DNA of 5,582 nt from Gammaproteobacteria bacterium (lineage in GTDB: Bacteria > Pseudomonadota > Gammaproteobacteria > UBA12402). A program made the translations under genes and the position numbers. A model generated the notes under the pieces. That model was not told the DNA's origin and made no database searches. It saw only the letters and a program-made list of their open reading frames with translations. The stretch covers positions 1 to 5,582 of the forward strand of contig JANQHY010000035.1 of assembly GCA_028282395.1 (NCBI GenBank). The letters run 5' to 3'. Position 1 is the stretch's first letter. Every line of letters begins with the position of its first letter. This document shows positions 1-5,191 of this stretch, in pieces.

Positions 1-488
1 GTACGATGAGTGAACGGATGCGTTGCCGCTTACGTAATCGTCATATCGGTTTTGTTTATCAATTTCATCATCTGCTGCCAGAGTTTACTGCATTAGAGAA
101 TGTAGCGATGCCACTTCTTATTCGTGGGGATCGTCCGGCACAAGCCGAGACTGCTGCAGCGGAGCTGTTATCTCAAGTTGGCTTAGCACAGCGGTTGGGC
201 CATAAGGTGAATGAGTTGTCAGGTGGTGAGCGTCAGCGGGTGGCATTAGCACGAGCGTTAGTCACTGCGCCAGCAGTGTTATTAGCCGATGAGCCAACAG
301 GGAATCTTGATCGCCAAACGGCTGAACAGATGTTGACAGTGATGTTGGATCTACAAAAGCAGTTTAAAACTGCGTTAGTTGTTGTGACTCACGATAACGA
401 ATTAGCTAATCAGTTGCAGTGCTGTTACCGCTTGGCGAATGGGCAGTTATCACAGCAGTTAAATAATGGAGAGCATTCATCTAATTAA
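1..488 (+). CDS. lolD: LolD, ATP-binding subunit of the lipoprotein-releasing ABC transporter (5' truncated)
   Basis: LolD powers release of outer-membrane lipoproteins from the inner membrane to the chaperone LolA, working at the cytoplasmic face with LolC/LolE or a LolF dimer. The frame is open to the window edge. The first visible ATG (base 6) is internal, because about 160 of the usual ~230 residues are present and the Walker A loop lies outside the window. Counting from that ATG, the Q-loop is Gln19 in YQFHHLLPEFTALENV, a stretch typical of LolD. The ABC signature LSGGE is at 71-75, Walker B VLLADE at 91-96 with catalytic Glu96, the D-loop GNLD at 99-102 and the switch His129. All visible catalytic elements are intact. 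The TAA stop at 486-488 lies inside the 3' end of the convergent hydrolase gene. No lolE follows, unlike the lolCDE order of enterobacteria. Another MacB/FtsE-type ATPase is unlikely given the FHHLLPEFTALENV stretch. Confidence 0.93.
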   Translation, partial: TMSERMRCRLRNRHIGFVYQFHHLLPEFTALENVAMPLLIRGDRPAQAETAAAELLSQVGLAQRLGHKVNELSGGERQRVALARALVTAPAVLLADEPTGNLDRQTAEQMLTVMLDLQKQFKTALVVVTHDNELANQLQCCYRLANGQLSQQLNNGEHSSN

Positions 489-1458
489 GGTGATTAATAC
501 TTTTAAGAAAATTCGTCACAGCCGTTAAATACTTTTTTTCCTGATCAATCCAAATAAAATGGCCGCTTTTTTGGATAATAGTTAACTGACTTTTAGGAAT
601 CAGTCTGCTTGTTTCTTCTGATTGCTCAGGTCTATTTATCCAGTCCTGGTCACCAACAACAATAAATGTAGGGCAGGTAATATTTGGTAGCTCCTTTCTC
701 CAATCAAATGTTCGCAAAAAACCCTCTGGTCCGAAGCCGGCTAATGCAGCTTGGGCATTGTATCGTACATTTTTCTTTGCCGAGTGAAATGAGACTCCAT
801 TCTCAGTCGAGAGGGAGTATAAAGGCGCCATTATTTTAAAATAGTCTCTCAGTTGATCATCGGTGGTAATATGGCCAGCTAGGAGTTGATCAAAAGTATT
901 AACCTGTTTTGTTGTGCCAATTTCTATTAATTTCATACGTGCTGTATCAATAAAATTGTAACTAGGGGCGCCAGCAACAAGAATAAGTCCAGCCAAGTTC
1001 ACCTCTTTGCCATATTTGATTGCATAACCTTGGGCGGCCATACTTCCATAAGAGGTTCCCAAAATGACTACGCTGTCGATTTCAAGTTGTTGACGAATAT
1101 CTTCTATGTCATCAATGTATACGTCCATAGCGTAACATGAGGGATTTGCTACTGAACTTTTCCCACAACCTCTAGGGTCAAATATTACGACATCCATATA
1201 ATTAAAAAATGTATTAATTTGTTTTAGGTATATCGAGTGATCGCTTCCTGGGCCTCCGGGAAGTAAAATAATTGCTGTTCGTTTTTTTGAGGGATTTTTA
1301 ATTTTATACTCTACATATAACGTATCCGTTGGGACGCTATCGCGTTTTTCTGTTTCAATAAACACTATTTTTACCACATTTTCTTCTCTAAAATTTAATT
1401 TGAGTAGGTTAGATTCTATGTTAACGTGATTGATAGCAGTTTTTTGCAATTGTTTCAA
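481..1458 (-). CDS. alpha/beta-fold hydrolase, proline iminopeptidase-like
   Basis: This is an alpha/beta hydrolase; substrate unknown, probably cytoplasmic since no signal peptide is seen. In the longest reading (325 residues) the oxyanion-hole motif LLPGGPGS is at 65-72, resembling the HGGPG of proline iminopeptidases. DPRGCGKS is at 94-101. The nucleophile elbow GTSYG at 134-138 gives Ser136, Asp272 in VVGDQDW is the likely acid and His300 in KSGHF the base, so the triad looks complete. The longest reading starts with TTG at 1458 and has no Shine-Dalgarno sequence. That TTG also falls inside a promoter-like site (1430-1458), so translation more likely starts at GTG 1377 (Val28), giving about 298 residues, near the family norm. 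The gene is visibly more AT-rich than lolD and glnA. It converges on lolD with an 8-base overlap, which suggests an inserted accessory gene. Family assignment is strong, the exact enzyme is not. Confidence 0.87.
   Translation of the reverse strand: MKQLQKTAINHVNIESNLLKLNFREENVVKIVFIETEKRDSVPTDTLYVEYKIKNPSKKRTAIILLPGGPGSDHSIYLKQINTFFNYMDVVIFDPRGCGKSSVANPSCYAMDVYIDDIEDIRQQLEIDSVVILGTSYGSMAAQGYAIKYGKEVNLAGLILVAGAPSYNFIDTARMKLIEIGTTKQVNTFDQLLAGHITTDDQLRDYFKIMAPLYSLSTENGVSFHSAKKNVRYNAQAALAGFGPEGFLRTFDWRKELPNITCPTFIVVGDQDWINRPEQSEETSRLIPKSQLTIIQKSGHFIWIDQEKKYLTAVTNFLKSINHLN
1430..1458 (-). promoter_or_regulatory. candidate sigma-70 promoter for the hydrolase gene
   Basis: On the minus strand a TTGAAA (1458-1453) is followed after 17 bases by TATCAA (1435-1430), each matching four or more positions of the -35 and -10 consensus. 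Transcription would start near 1424, upstream of the GTG at 1377 but downstream of the TTG at 1458. This is the main argument for the shorter protein. It is a pattern match only, in an AT-rich region where chance matches occur. Confidence 0.4.
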
Positions 1459-1495
1459 CAGCGCTTTTTAGGTGAAAAGGCTATTAAGGTATATC

Positions 1496-1525
1496 TGGAC
1501 AATGTCATCAAGGTGGCTGTATGAT
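1496..1525 (+). promoter_or_regulatory. candidate sigma-70 promoter for the chorismate mutase gene
   Basis: TGGACA (1496-1501, five of six consensus bases) and TATGAT (1520-1525, five of six) are separated by 18 bases. A transcript would start near 1532 and have a leader of about 75 bases. It is back to back with the hydrolase promoter candidate, the two being about 38 bases apart. Inferred from consensus only. Confidence 0.38.
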
Positions 1526-1598
1526 AATAGCTTGAAAAGTGATCTATATGCTTACACGGAAGTTAACATTTTTAATTGTTTGAAAAATATAAATTTCT

Positions 1599-1604
1599 GA
1601 GGTA
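1599..1604 (+). promoter_or_regulatory. ribosome binding site that bears on the chorismate mutase start
   Basis: GAGGTA precedes two adjacent ATG codons at 1608 and 1611. The GAGG core (1599-1602) is 5 bases from the first ATG and 8 bases from the second, so spacing favours initiation at 1611. The only effect is one methionine fewer at the start of the signal peptide. Confidence 0.5.
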
Positions 1605-1607
1605 AGA

Positions 1608-2192
1608 ATGATGAAAAGATTATTGCTATTATCTACGCTTTTGCTGATAACAAGTCTCTCTTATGCTGCGGTGCCGTGTTCAATGGCAAGATTAAACCCC
1701 TCGTTGCAGATTATGGCACAACGGGCGCAATTGATGCATGAGGTGGCAGCTTATAAGTTTGTGCATAATCTGCCAATATATGATGCGAAGCAAGATTTAA
1801 CGATTTTGCAACATGTCAATGGTATTGCTAAAGATAAAGGGTTTGACCCACAGTCACTCCTCATTTTTGCACAAATACAGATGGATATGTCAAAATATAT
1901 TGAGACCTACTGGATCCACTATTGGCAAACCCATCCGAACGATAGACCTAATCCACGTCGAGTTGAAAGTTCAATGAAAATGCGCTTGCAATTGATTAGT
2001 ATTGGCCACAAACTTTATCCGGCAATAAAAGAGGCCCTACCTTACTATCATGGTTGTACGCTGCCGCAATTAACCATGGCATTTAATCATAACTTCAGCC
2101 GCATCGCAGGGGTTCCACACAATCCAGATTATGCTGCTATCTACCTATCAGCGCTGAAGAATATTCATAATGTCGGAAGCTATGCCCGCTAA
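1608..2192 (+). CDS. secreted (periplasmic) chorismate mutase, AroQ gamma class
   Basis: The enzyme converts chorismate to prephenate; this class is exported, not part of the cytoplasmic aromatic pathway. Residues 1-20 form a Sec signal peptide (KR, a leucine-rich core, then SYA before Ala21). The mature part aligns without gaps to my memory of the Mycobacterium tuberculosis enzyme from the first helix to the Glu109 region. Arg39 matches its Arg49, Lys50 its Lys60, Ser95 its Thr105 and Glu99 its Glu109; Arg126 probably matches Arg134 after a two-residue insertion. The hallmark RAQLMHEVAAYKF...LPIYDAKQD covers 39-63. One active-site position differs: Gln62 stands where Arg72 is expected. Cys24 and Cys150 could form a disulfide; the C-terminal partner cysteine of the mycobacterial enzyme is absent. 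Start is ATG 1608 or, better spaced from the ribosome site, 1611. It appears monocistronic, with a hairpin after the stop. No lipobox is seen. Confidence 0.87.
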   Translation: MMKRLLLLSTLLLITSLSYAAVPCSMARLNPSLQIMAQRAQLMHEVAAYKFVHNLPIYDAKQDLTILQHVNGIAKDKGFDPQSLLIFAQIQMDMSKYIETYWIHYWQTHPNDRPNPRRVESSMKMRLQLISIGHKLYPAIKEALPYYHGCTLPQLTMAFNHNFSRIAGVPHNPDYAAIYLSALKNIHNVGSYAR

Positions 2193-2201
2193 AATTAATC
2201 T

Positions 2202-2235
2202 TTTCAGGCGTTTTGCGAAAGCGAAACGCCTGAAA
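2202..2235 (+). terminator. hairpin after the chorismate mutase gene, probable terminator
   Basis: A 12-base inverted repeat, TTTCAGGCGTTT (2202-2213) with AAACGCCTGAAA (2224-2235), is extended by a T-G wobble and two G-C pairs to a 15-pair stem. It is capped by a GAAA (GNRA) tetraloop at 2217-2220. It starts 9 bases after the stop. The run after the stem (TAGTTGAATT) is only mildly U-rich, so intrinsic termination may be weak; the hairpin may instead stabilise the 3' end. Confidence 0.6.
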
Positions 2236-2238
2236 TAG

Positions 2239-2268
2239 TTGAATTGTATTCATAAAATGGCGTACACT
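2239..2268 (+). promoter_or_regulatory. candidate promoter for the membrane protein gene
   Basis: TTGAAT (2239-2244) and TACACT (2263-2268) are 18 bases apart, each with four of six consensus bases. A transcript would begin near 2275, about 28 bases before the ATG. The site starts right after the upstream hairpin, which fits a separate transcription unit. Confidence 0.38.
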
Positions 2269-2302
2269 GTTTGATACTGTCAGGCGAAGGAGAGTAGCAA
2301 TC

Positions 2303-3316
2303 ATGACGCAGCCATTAATTATTAGACGGTCGGGAAGTCTGTTAATTGCAGCGCTTATTGTTTGGCTAATCTATACAGGGCTCTATATCTACTCTAAACA
2401 TGCCGGCCATAGCGTTATTGCTGGGCTTTTCCCGTTAATTGGCGAGGCTGGGCTGGATCTGGTTGCAGCAGTATTGGCCTATTTAATTTGGATCCGTACA
2501 AAAACGCGTATAGCGCTGTTCTTTCTTCTTCTTTTTATCGCTTTTATTGCCGCCTTCATGGCTGATGGTACCTACAATATTTTGTTAAATATTCGCCAAT
2601 TTGAATTGACTACATTTGTTGATTCGCTATTTGATCTACCGTTTGCTATTTTTCTTTTTATTCAGCTAATCGCTTGGATAGTGCTATTTAATCGTGGTGG
2701 AAGTGTTGATGACTGCAAACGGGTAGAAATCTTGCCCTACCTCATTGCTGCGGTAATTATTTTTGTCTCTTTTATGTTTGGCGTAAAGTGGAAAATTGAA
2801 CATCTATCCATTATTGGTCTCTATCAAATGGCCGATACATTATTTGAGGTATTTGGCTTTGTTTTTGCCCTGTTCTGTCTTGTGCGTGCCAATGTAAACT
2901 GGGTAAGGTATCTCTCTATTGGCTATCTAATTGTTATTGGCACAGATTTTATGATTCGGTACAGTGTTATCCAGCAACATGTCTTGTTGGACAATCCATT
3001 AGAAACCAGTTGGGTACTGGGGTTGATTGTGATCGTGCTAGGGTTATTGATGGCACGCCATCATGACCAAGATAAAATGGTGCTAACGAACATCACTAGT
3101 ATGTCATCAAAGACGGGTATGTGGATGTTTAAGATGGGTTTGATCGTTGTTTTTCTCTTTCTGATCGTTGCTGCGACAATTTCTGCAATAGGAGGAAGAT
3201 TACGCTATTTCGATATTGGTTTGTTACCGCCAGTAATTATAGTCTTCTCAATTGCTTTGGCATTAATTAGTAATCAAATTGCTCTGAGAATTCGCTACGA
3301 AGATCAGGAAAAATAG
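2303..3316 (+). CDS. multi-pass inner-membrane protein of unknown function
   Basis: I do not recognise the family. The 337-residue product is almost wholly hydrophobic, with about ten predicted membrane segments near residues 11-30, 39-64, 70-87, 112-129, 144-161, 174-194, 202-219, 236-251, 277-296 and 305-325. Short charged connectors lie at 130-142 (GGSVDDCKR) and 251-270 (ARHHDQDK). The N-terminus MTQPLIIRRS is positive and shows no cleavable signal. The C-terminus is a short charged tail (RIRYEDQEK) right after the last helix, where membrane sensor domains usually pass into a kinase, GGDEF or HAMP module. None is present, and the three frames after the stop do not continue one. Acidic and polar residues within helices (Asp88, Asp178, Asp215) could matter for ligand or ion handling. 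An AAGGAGAG ribosome site at 2287-2294 supports the ATG at 2303. A transporter or a stand-alone sensory domain are both possible. Confidence 0.8.
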   Translation: MTQPLIIRRSGSLLIAALIVWLIYTGLYIYSKHAGHSVIAGLFPLIGEAGLDLVAAVLAYLIWIRTKTRIALFFLLLFIAFIAAFMADGTYNILLNIRQFELTTFVDSLFDLPFAIFLFIQLIAWIVLFNRGGSVDDCKRVEILPYLIAAVIIFVSFMFGVKWKIEHLSIIGLYQMADTLFEVFGFVFALFCLVRANVNWVRYLSIGYLIVIGTDFMIRYSVIQQHVLLDNPLETSWVLGLIVIVLGLLMARHHDQDKMVLTNITSMSSKTGMWMFKMGLIVVFLFLIVAATISAIGGRLRYFDIGLLPPVIIVFSIALALISNQIALRIRYEDQEK

Positions 3317-3379
3317 TTAAAAATCCTATAGCCATTTTGATATAAATACGAAAATTATTGCTTTAAACATGGCGACTAA

Positions 3380-3532
3380 TATGGTCTTTTCTGTGAGACT
3401 CGAGCAAGTAAAACGCTTGACCACCTGTTGAGGGGTATTGATCGTGAAGAAGTTAGGGAAGCGTTAGCTGAAAGAGATGTCTGTCAATGTTTGATGGTGG
3501 TGAGAGTGTTGATAATAACAAGGTGCTTATAA
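3380..3532 (+). other. 50-codon open stretch in the gap between the membrane gene and glnA, possible gene remnant
   Basis: The 264-base gap 3317-3580 holds the glnA terminator and no convincing gene. In one plus-strand frame, open from the TAA at 3377-3379 to the TAA at 3530-3532, the middle reads LDHLLRGIDREEVREALAER, a charged amphipathic helix-like pattern. There is no ATG before codon 39 and no ribosome site in front of a plausible start, so if it was ever coding it is a remnant. I cannot name a family. Chance is a fair explanation. Confidence 0.15.
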
Positions 3533-3565
3533 AAATGCCCTGATGAGGTAATCCTCACCAGAGCA
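3531..3565 (-). terminator. intrinsic terminator of glnA
   Basis: Read on the minus strand, TGCTCTGGTGAGG (3565-3553) pairs with CCTCATCAGGGCA (3548-3536) around an ATTA loop, a 13-pair stem with two G-U wobbles, followed directly by TTTTTAT. It begins 15 bases after the glnA stop. On the opposite strand the two wobbles become A-C mismatches and no U-run follows, so it should stop glnA transcripts but not those arriving from the membrane protein gene. Confidence 0.85.
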
Positions 3566-3580
3566 CCTGTTCACTAATGA

Positions 3581-4984
3581 TTATAGGCTGTAATAGAGCT
3601 CAACTTCCATGGGGTGAACATTGAGACGTACTCTTCTTGTCTCTTCTCGTTTTAATTCGATGTAGGCATCAAGGAGGTCATCGGTAAAGACGCCACCTTT
3701 CTTGAGGAATTCACGATCAGCATTTAGAGCATCGAGTGCCTCTTCGAGAGAAGAGCAGATCGTTGGAATCGTTGCAGCCTCTTCGACAGAGAGATCATAA
3801 AGGTCTTTGTCAACTGCCTCACCGGGCTCTATTTTATTCTGAATGCCATCAAGCCCTGCCATCAGCATGGCTGAGAAGGCTAAATAGGGGTTACAGCATG
3901 GATCAGGGAAGCGTACTTCAATGCGGCGTGCTTTAGGATTGACACTGTGTGGAATCCGAATGGCAGCTGAACGATTGCATGATGAGTAAGCTAAGCTGAC
4001 CGGTGCTTCAAATCCTGGCATCAGACGTCGGTAGCTATTAGTCGTTGCATTGGCAAAGGCATTAATCGCCCGGGCATGTTTGAGAATACCGCCAATATAG
4101 TAGAGAGCGATATCAGATAGGCCAGCATAGCTATCGCCAGTAAAGAGGTTAACACCGTCTTTTTCCAGTGATTGGTGACAATGCATGCCATTACCGTTAT
4201 CACCTACCAGTAGTTTTGGCATAAAGGTTGCTGTTTTACCATAGGAGTGTGCAACATTATGGACAGCATACTTCAATAGCTGGATTTCATCCCCTTTACG
4301 ACGCATGGTGCGGAACATAGTAGAGATTTCATTTTGGTTACCCGTTGCCACTTCGTGGTGGTGAGTTTCTACTTCAAGCCCTAATTTTTCAATGACTAAT
4401 GACATCGCAGCACGAATGTTCTGTGATGAGTCAGTTGGAGGAACAGGGAAATAACCGCCTTTTAGCCGTGGTCGGTGGCCAAGGTTGCCATTCTCATAAT
4501 GGGTGCCAGAGTTCCAAATACCCTCTTTTGCATCAACTGAATAGGAGGAGCCGTTAATATTCAGATCCCATAATACGCTGTCAAAGATAAAAAATTCCGG
4601 TTCGGGACCAAAATTGGCGCAATCGGCGATGCCAGTTGATTGAAGATAAGATTCAGCACGATGGGCGATATTGCGCGGGTCGCGTTCATAACCAGTCATG
4701 GTTTCTGGCTCGAGAATATCACAACGGACTAATAGCGTTGGCTCTTGATAGAAAGGGTCCATGACCGCGGTACGCACATCAGGCATTAATACCATGTCGG
4801 AGGCATGAATCGACTTCCAGCCAGCGATAGATGATCCATCGAACATTTTACCTTCTGCTAGGAAGCTCTCATCGAACTTGTGAGCAGGTACAGTAACGTG
4901 AAGTTCTTTACCAATTGTGTCAGTGAAGCGCAAGTCTACGAATTTGATATCTTGTTCTTTAAGCATATTAAGGATATCAGACAT
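3581..4984 (-). CDS. glnA: glutamine synthetase, type I-beta
   Basis: It makes glutamine from glutamate, ammonia and ATP as a cytoplasmic dodecamer, the entry point of nitrogen assimilation. The 467 residues match the family length (469 in E. coli) and align end to end. The beta-grasp domain holds the DGSS loop at 49-52 with Asp49. GPEPEFF at 126-132 supplies Glu128 and Glu130, the [11 protein letters not shown] stretch is at 209-219, and NGNGMHCH with His268/His270 at 263-270. PGFEAP at 323-328 carries the flap Glu326. NRSAAIRIP at 337-345 and [10 protein letters not shown] at 353-362 complete the site. Tyr396 in KDLYDLS is the adenylylation site, so activity is probably also controlled by GlnE. 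Unusual features are TGNQNE where TAGQNE is common, and cysteines at 336, 363 and 364 (SSCNRS, DPCCNPY). ATG 4984 has an AAGGGGG ribosome site 6 bases upstream. No glnLG follows; the gene ends at an intrinsic terminator. Confidence 0.98.
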   Translation of the reverse strand: MSDILNMLKEQDIKFVDLRFTDTIGKELHVTVPAHKFDESFLAEGKMFDGSSIAGWKSIHASDMVLMPDVRTAVMDPFYQEPTLLVRCDILEPETMTGYERDPRNIAHRAESYLQSTGIADCANFGPEPEFFIFDSVLWDLNINGSSYSVDAKEGIWNSGTHYENGNLGHRPRLKGGYFPVPPTDSSQNIRAAMSLVIEKLGLEVETHHHEVATGNQNEISTMFRTMRRKGDEIQLLKYAVHNVAHSYGKTATFMPKLLVGDNGNGMHCHQSLEKDGVNLFTGDSYAGLSDIALYYIGGILKHARAINAFANATTNSYRRLMPGFEAPVSLAYSSCNRSAAIRIPHSVNPKARRIEVRFPDPCCNPYLAFSAMLMAGLDGIQNKIEPGEAVDKDLYDLSVEEAATIPTICSSLEEALDALNADREFLKKGGVFTDDLLDAYIELKREETRRVRLNVHPMEVELYYSL

Positions 4985-4990
4985 TATTTT

Positions 4991-4997
4991 CCCCCTT
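4991..4997 (-). promoter_or_regulatory. strong ribosome binding site of glnA
   Basis: On the minus strand AAGGGGG lies 6 bases before ATG 4984, inside an otherwise A-rich stretch. It fixes the start codon, agrees with the conserved N-terminus [10 protein letters not shown], and fits an abundantly made enzyme. Confidence 0.75.
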
Positions 4998-5009
4998 ATT
5001 TTGAAATAG

Positions 5010-5075
5010 GCCCATTCAGTTTTTAACCCAGAGATTTTGAACTGTTATTGTGCAGGATGCAAGCTAAAAATGGGC
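5010..5075 (-). promoter_or_regulatory. possible long-range stem in the glnA leader
   Basis: Plus-strand GCCCATT (5010-5016) is the reverse complement of AATGGGC (5069-5075). In the leader RNA, GCCCAU and AUGGGC would pair. After a four-base bulge, a UUUUA/UAAAA helix (around 5065-5069 with 5020-5025) could extend the stem. The lower arm ends about 12 bases upstream of the ribosome site, so it does not cover it directly. It can form only if transcription starts upstream of 5075, so it is an alternative to the promoter candidate at 5034-5062. Confidence 0.25.
5034..5062 (-). promoter_or_regulatory. weak sigma-70 promoter candidate for glnA
   Basis: On the minus strand TTGCAT (5062-5057) and CAAAAT (5039-5034) are 17 bases apart, with three and four consensus matches. 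I looked for a sigma-54 GG-N10-GC element and for NtrC sites (GCAC...GTGC) in 4985-5191 and saw no convincing one, so nitrogen control of the classic type is not evident here. Confidence 0.22.
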
Positions 5076-5092
5076 AATACTCTCAGTTTTTG

Positions 5093-5109
5093 TTGACGGT
5101 TGTCGTCAA
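5093..5109. promoter_or_regulatory. inverted repeat upstream of glnA, possible operator
   Basis: TTGACG (5093-5098) and CGTCAA (5104-5109) form a perfect 6-base inverted repeat around GTTGT. A third TTGAC half-site follows at 5114-5118. The 17-base size fits a dimeric regulator site about 110 bases before the glnA start codon. The regulator is unknown; I cannot match it to a family consensus. Confidence 0.35.
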
Positions 5110-5161
5110 TAGCTTGACTGATGCGATAAATATAGAGATTTGGTGTAGATAGCGTTCGGTG

Positions 5162-5190
5162 ATGGGCGCTAATAGCGGGTCTAAACCCAT
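5162..5190 (-). repeat. nested inverted repeats just after the CDF gene
   Basis: ATGGG (5162-5166) and CCCAT (5186-5190) enclose CGCTA-A-TAGCG (5167-5177), itself a perfect inverted repeat. GGGT (5177-5180) with ACCC (5185-5188) is a competing pairing. The structure begins 2 bases after the CDF stop codon, in the place of a 3'-end hairpin. No U-run follows on the minus strand, so it is not a standard intrinsic terminator. Confidence 0.3.
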
Positions 5191-5191
5191 A

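Noticed and set aside
520..545. Run of seven T on the plus strand after lolD as an intrinsic terminator
   Set aside because: No stable hairpin precedes the T-run, and it lies within hydrolase coding sequence.
1667..1685. Lipoprotein signal at Cys24 of the chorismate mutase
   Set aside because: The residues before the cysteine (AAVPC) do not fit a lipobox; an ordinary signal peptidase I site after SYA fits better.
3317..3530. Continuation of the membrane protein as a frameshifted sensor kinase
   Set aside because: All three frames meet stops soon after 3316 and none shows kinase, HAMP or GGDEF motifs.
3736..3936. 66-codon plus-strand open frame opposite glnA
   Set aside because: It lies wholly antisense to strongly conserved glutamine synthetase codons, has no ribosome site and a composition expected from a mirrored frame.
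4021..4203. 60-codon minus-strand open frame within glnA
   Set aside because: Same strand as glnA but a different frame, entirely inside conserved glnA sequence; an out-of-frame shadow.
5093..5142. Possible plus-strand promoter using TTGACG or TTGACT
   Set aside because: No acceptable -10 box lies 16-19 bases downstream and no gene on the plus strand follows.
4985..5191. Sigma-54 promoter or NtrC sites for glnA
   Set aside because: No GG-N10-GC pair fitting TGGCAC-N5-TTGCA and no GCAC/GTGC dyad was found on reading the minus strand.
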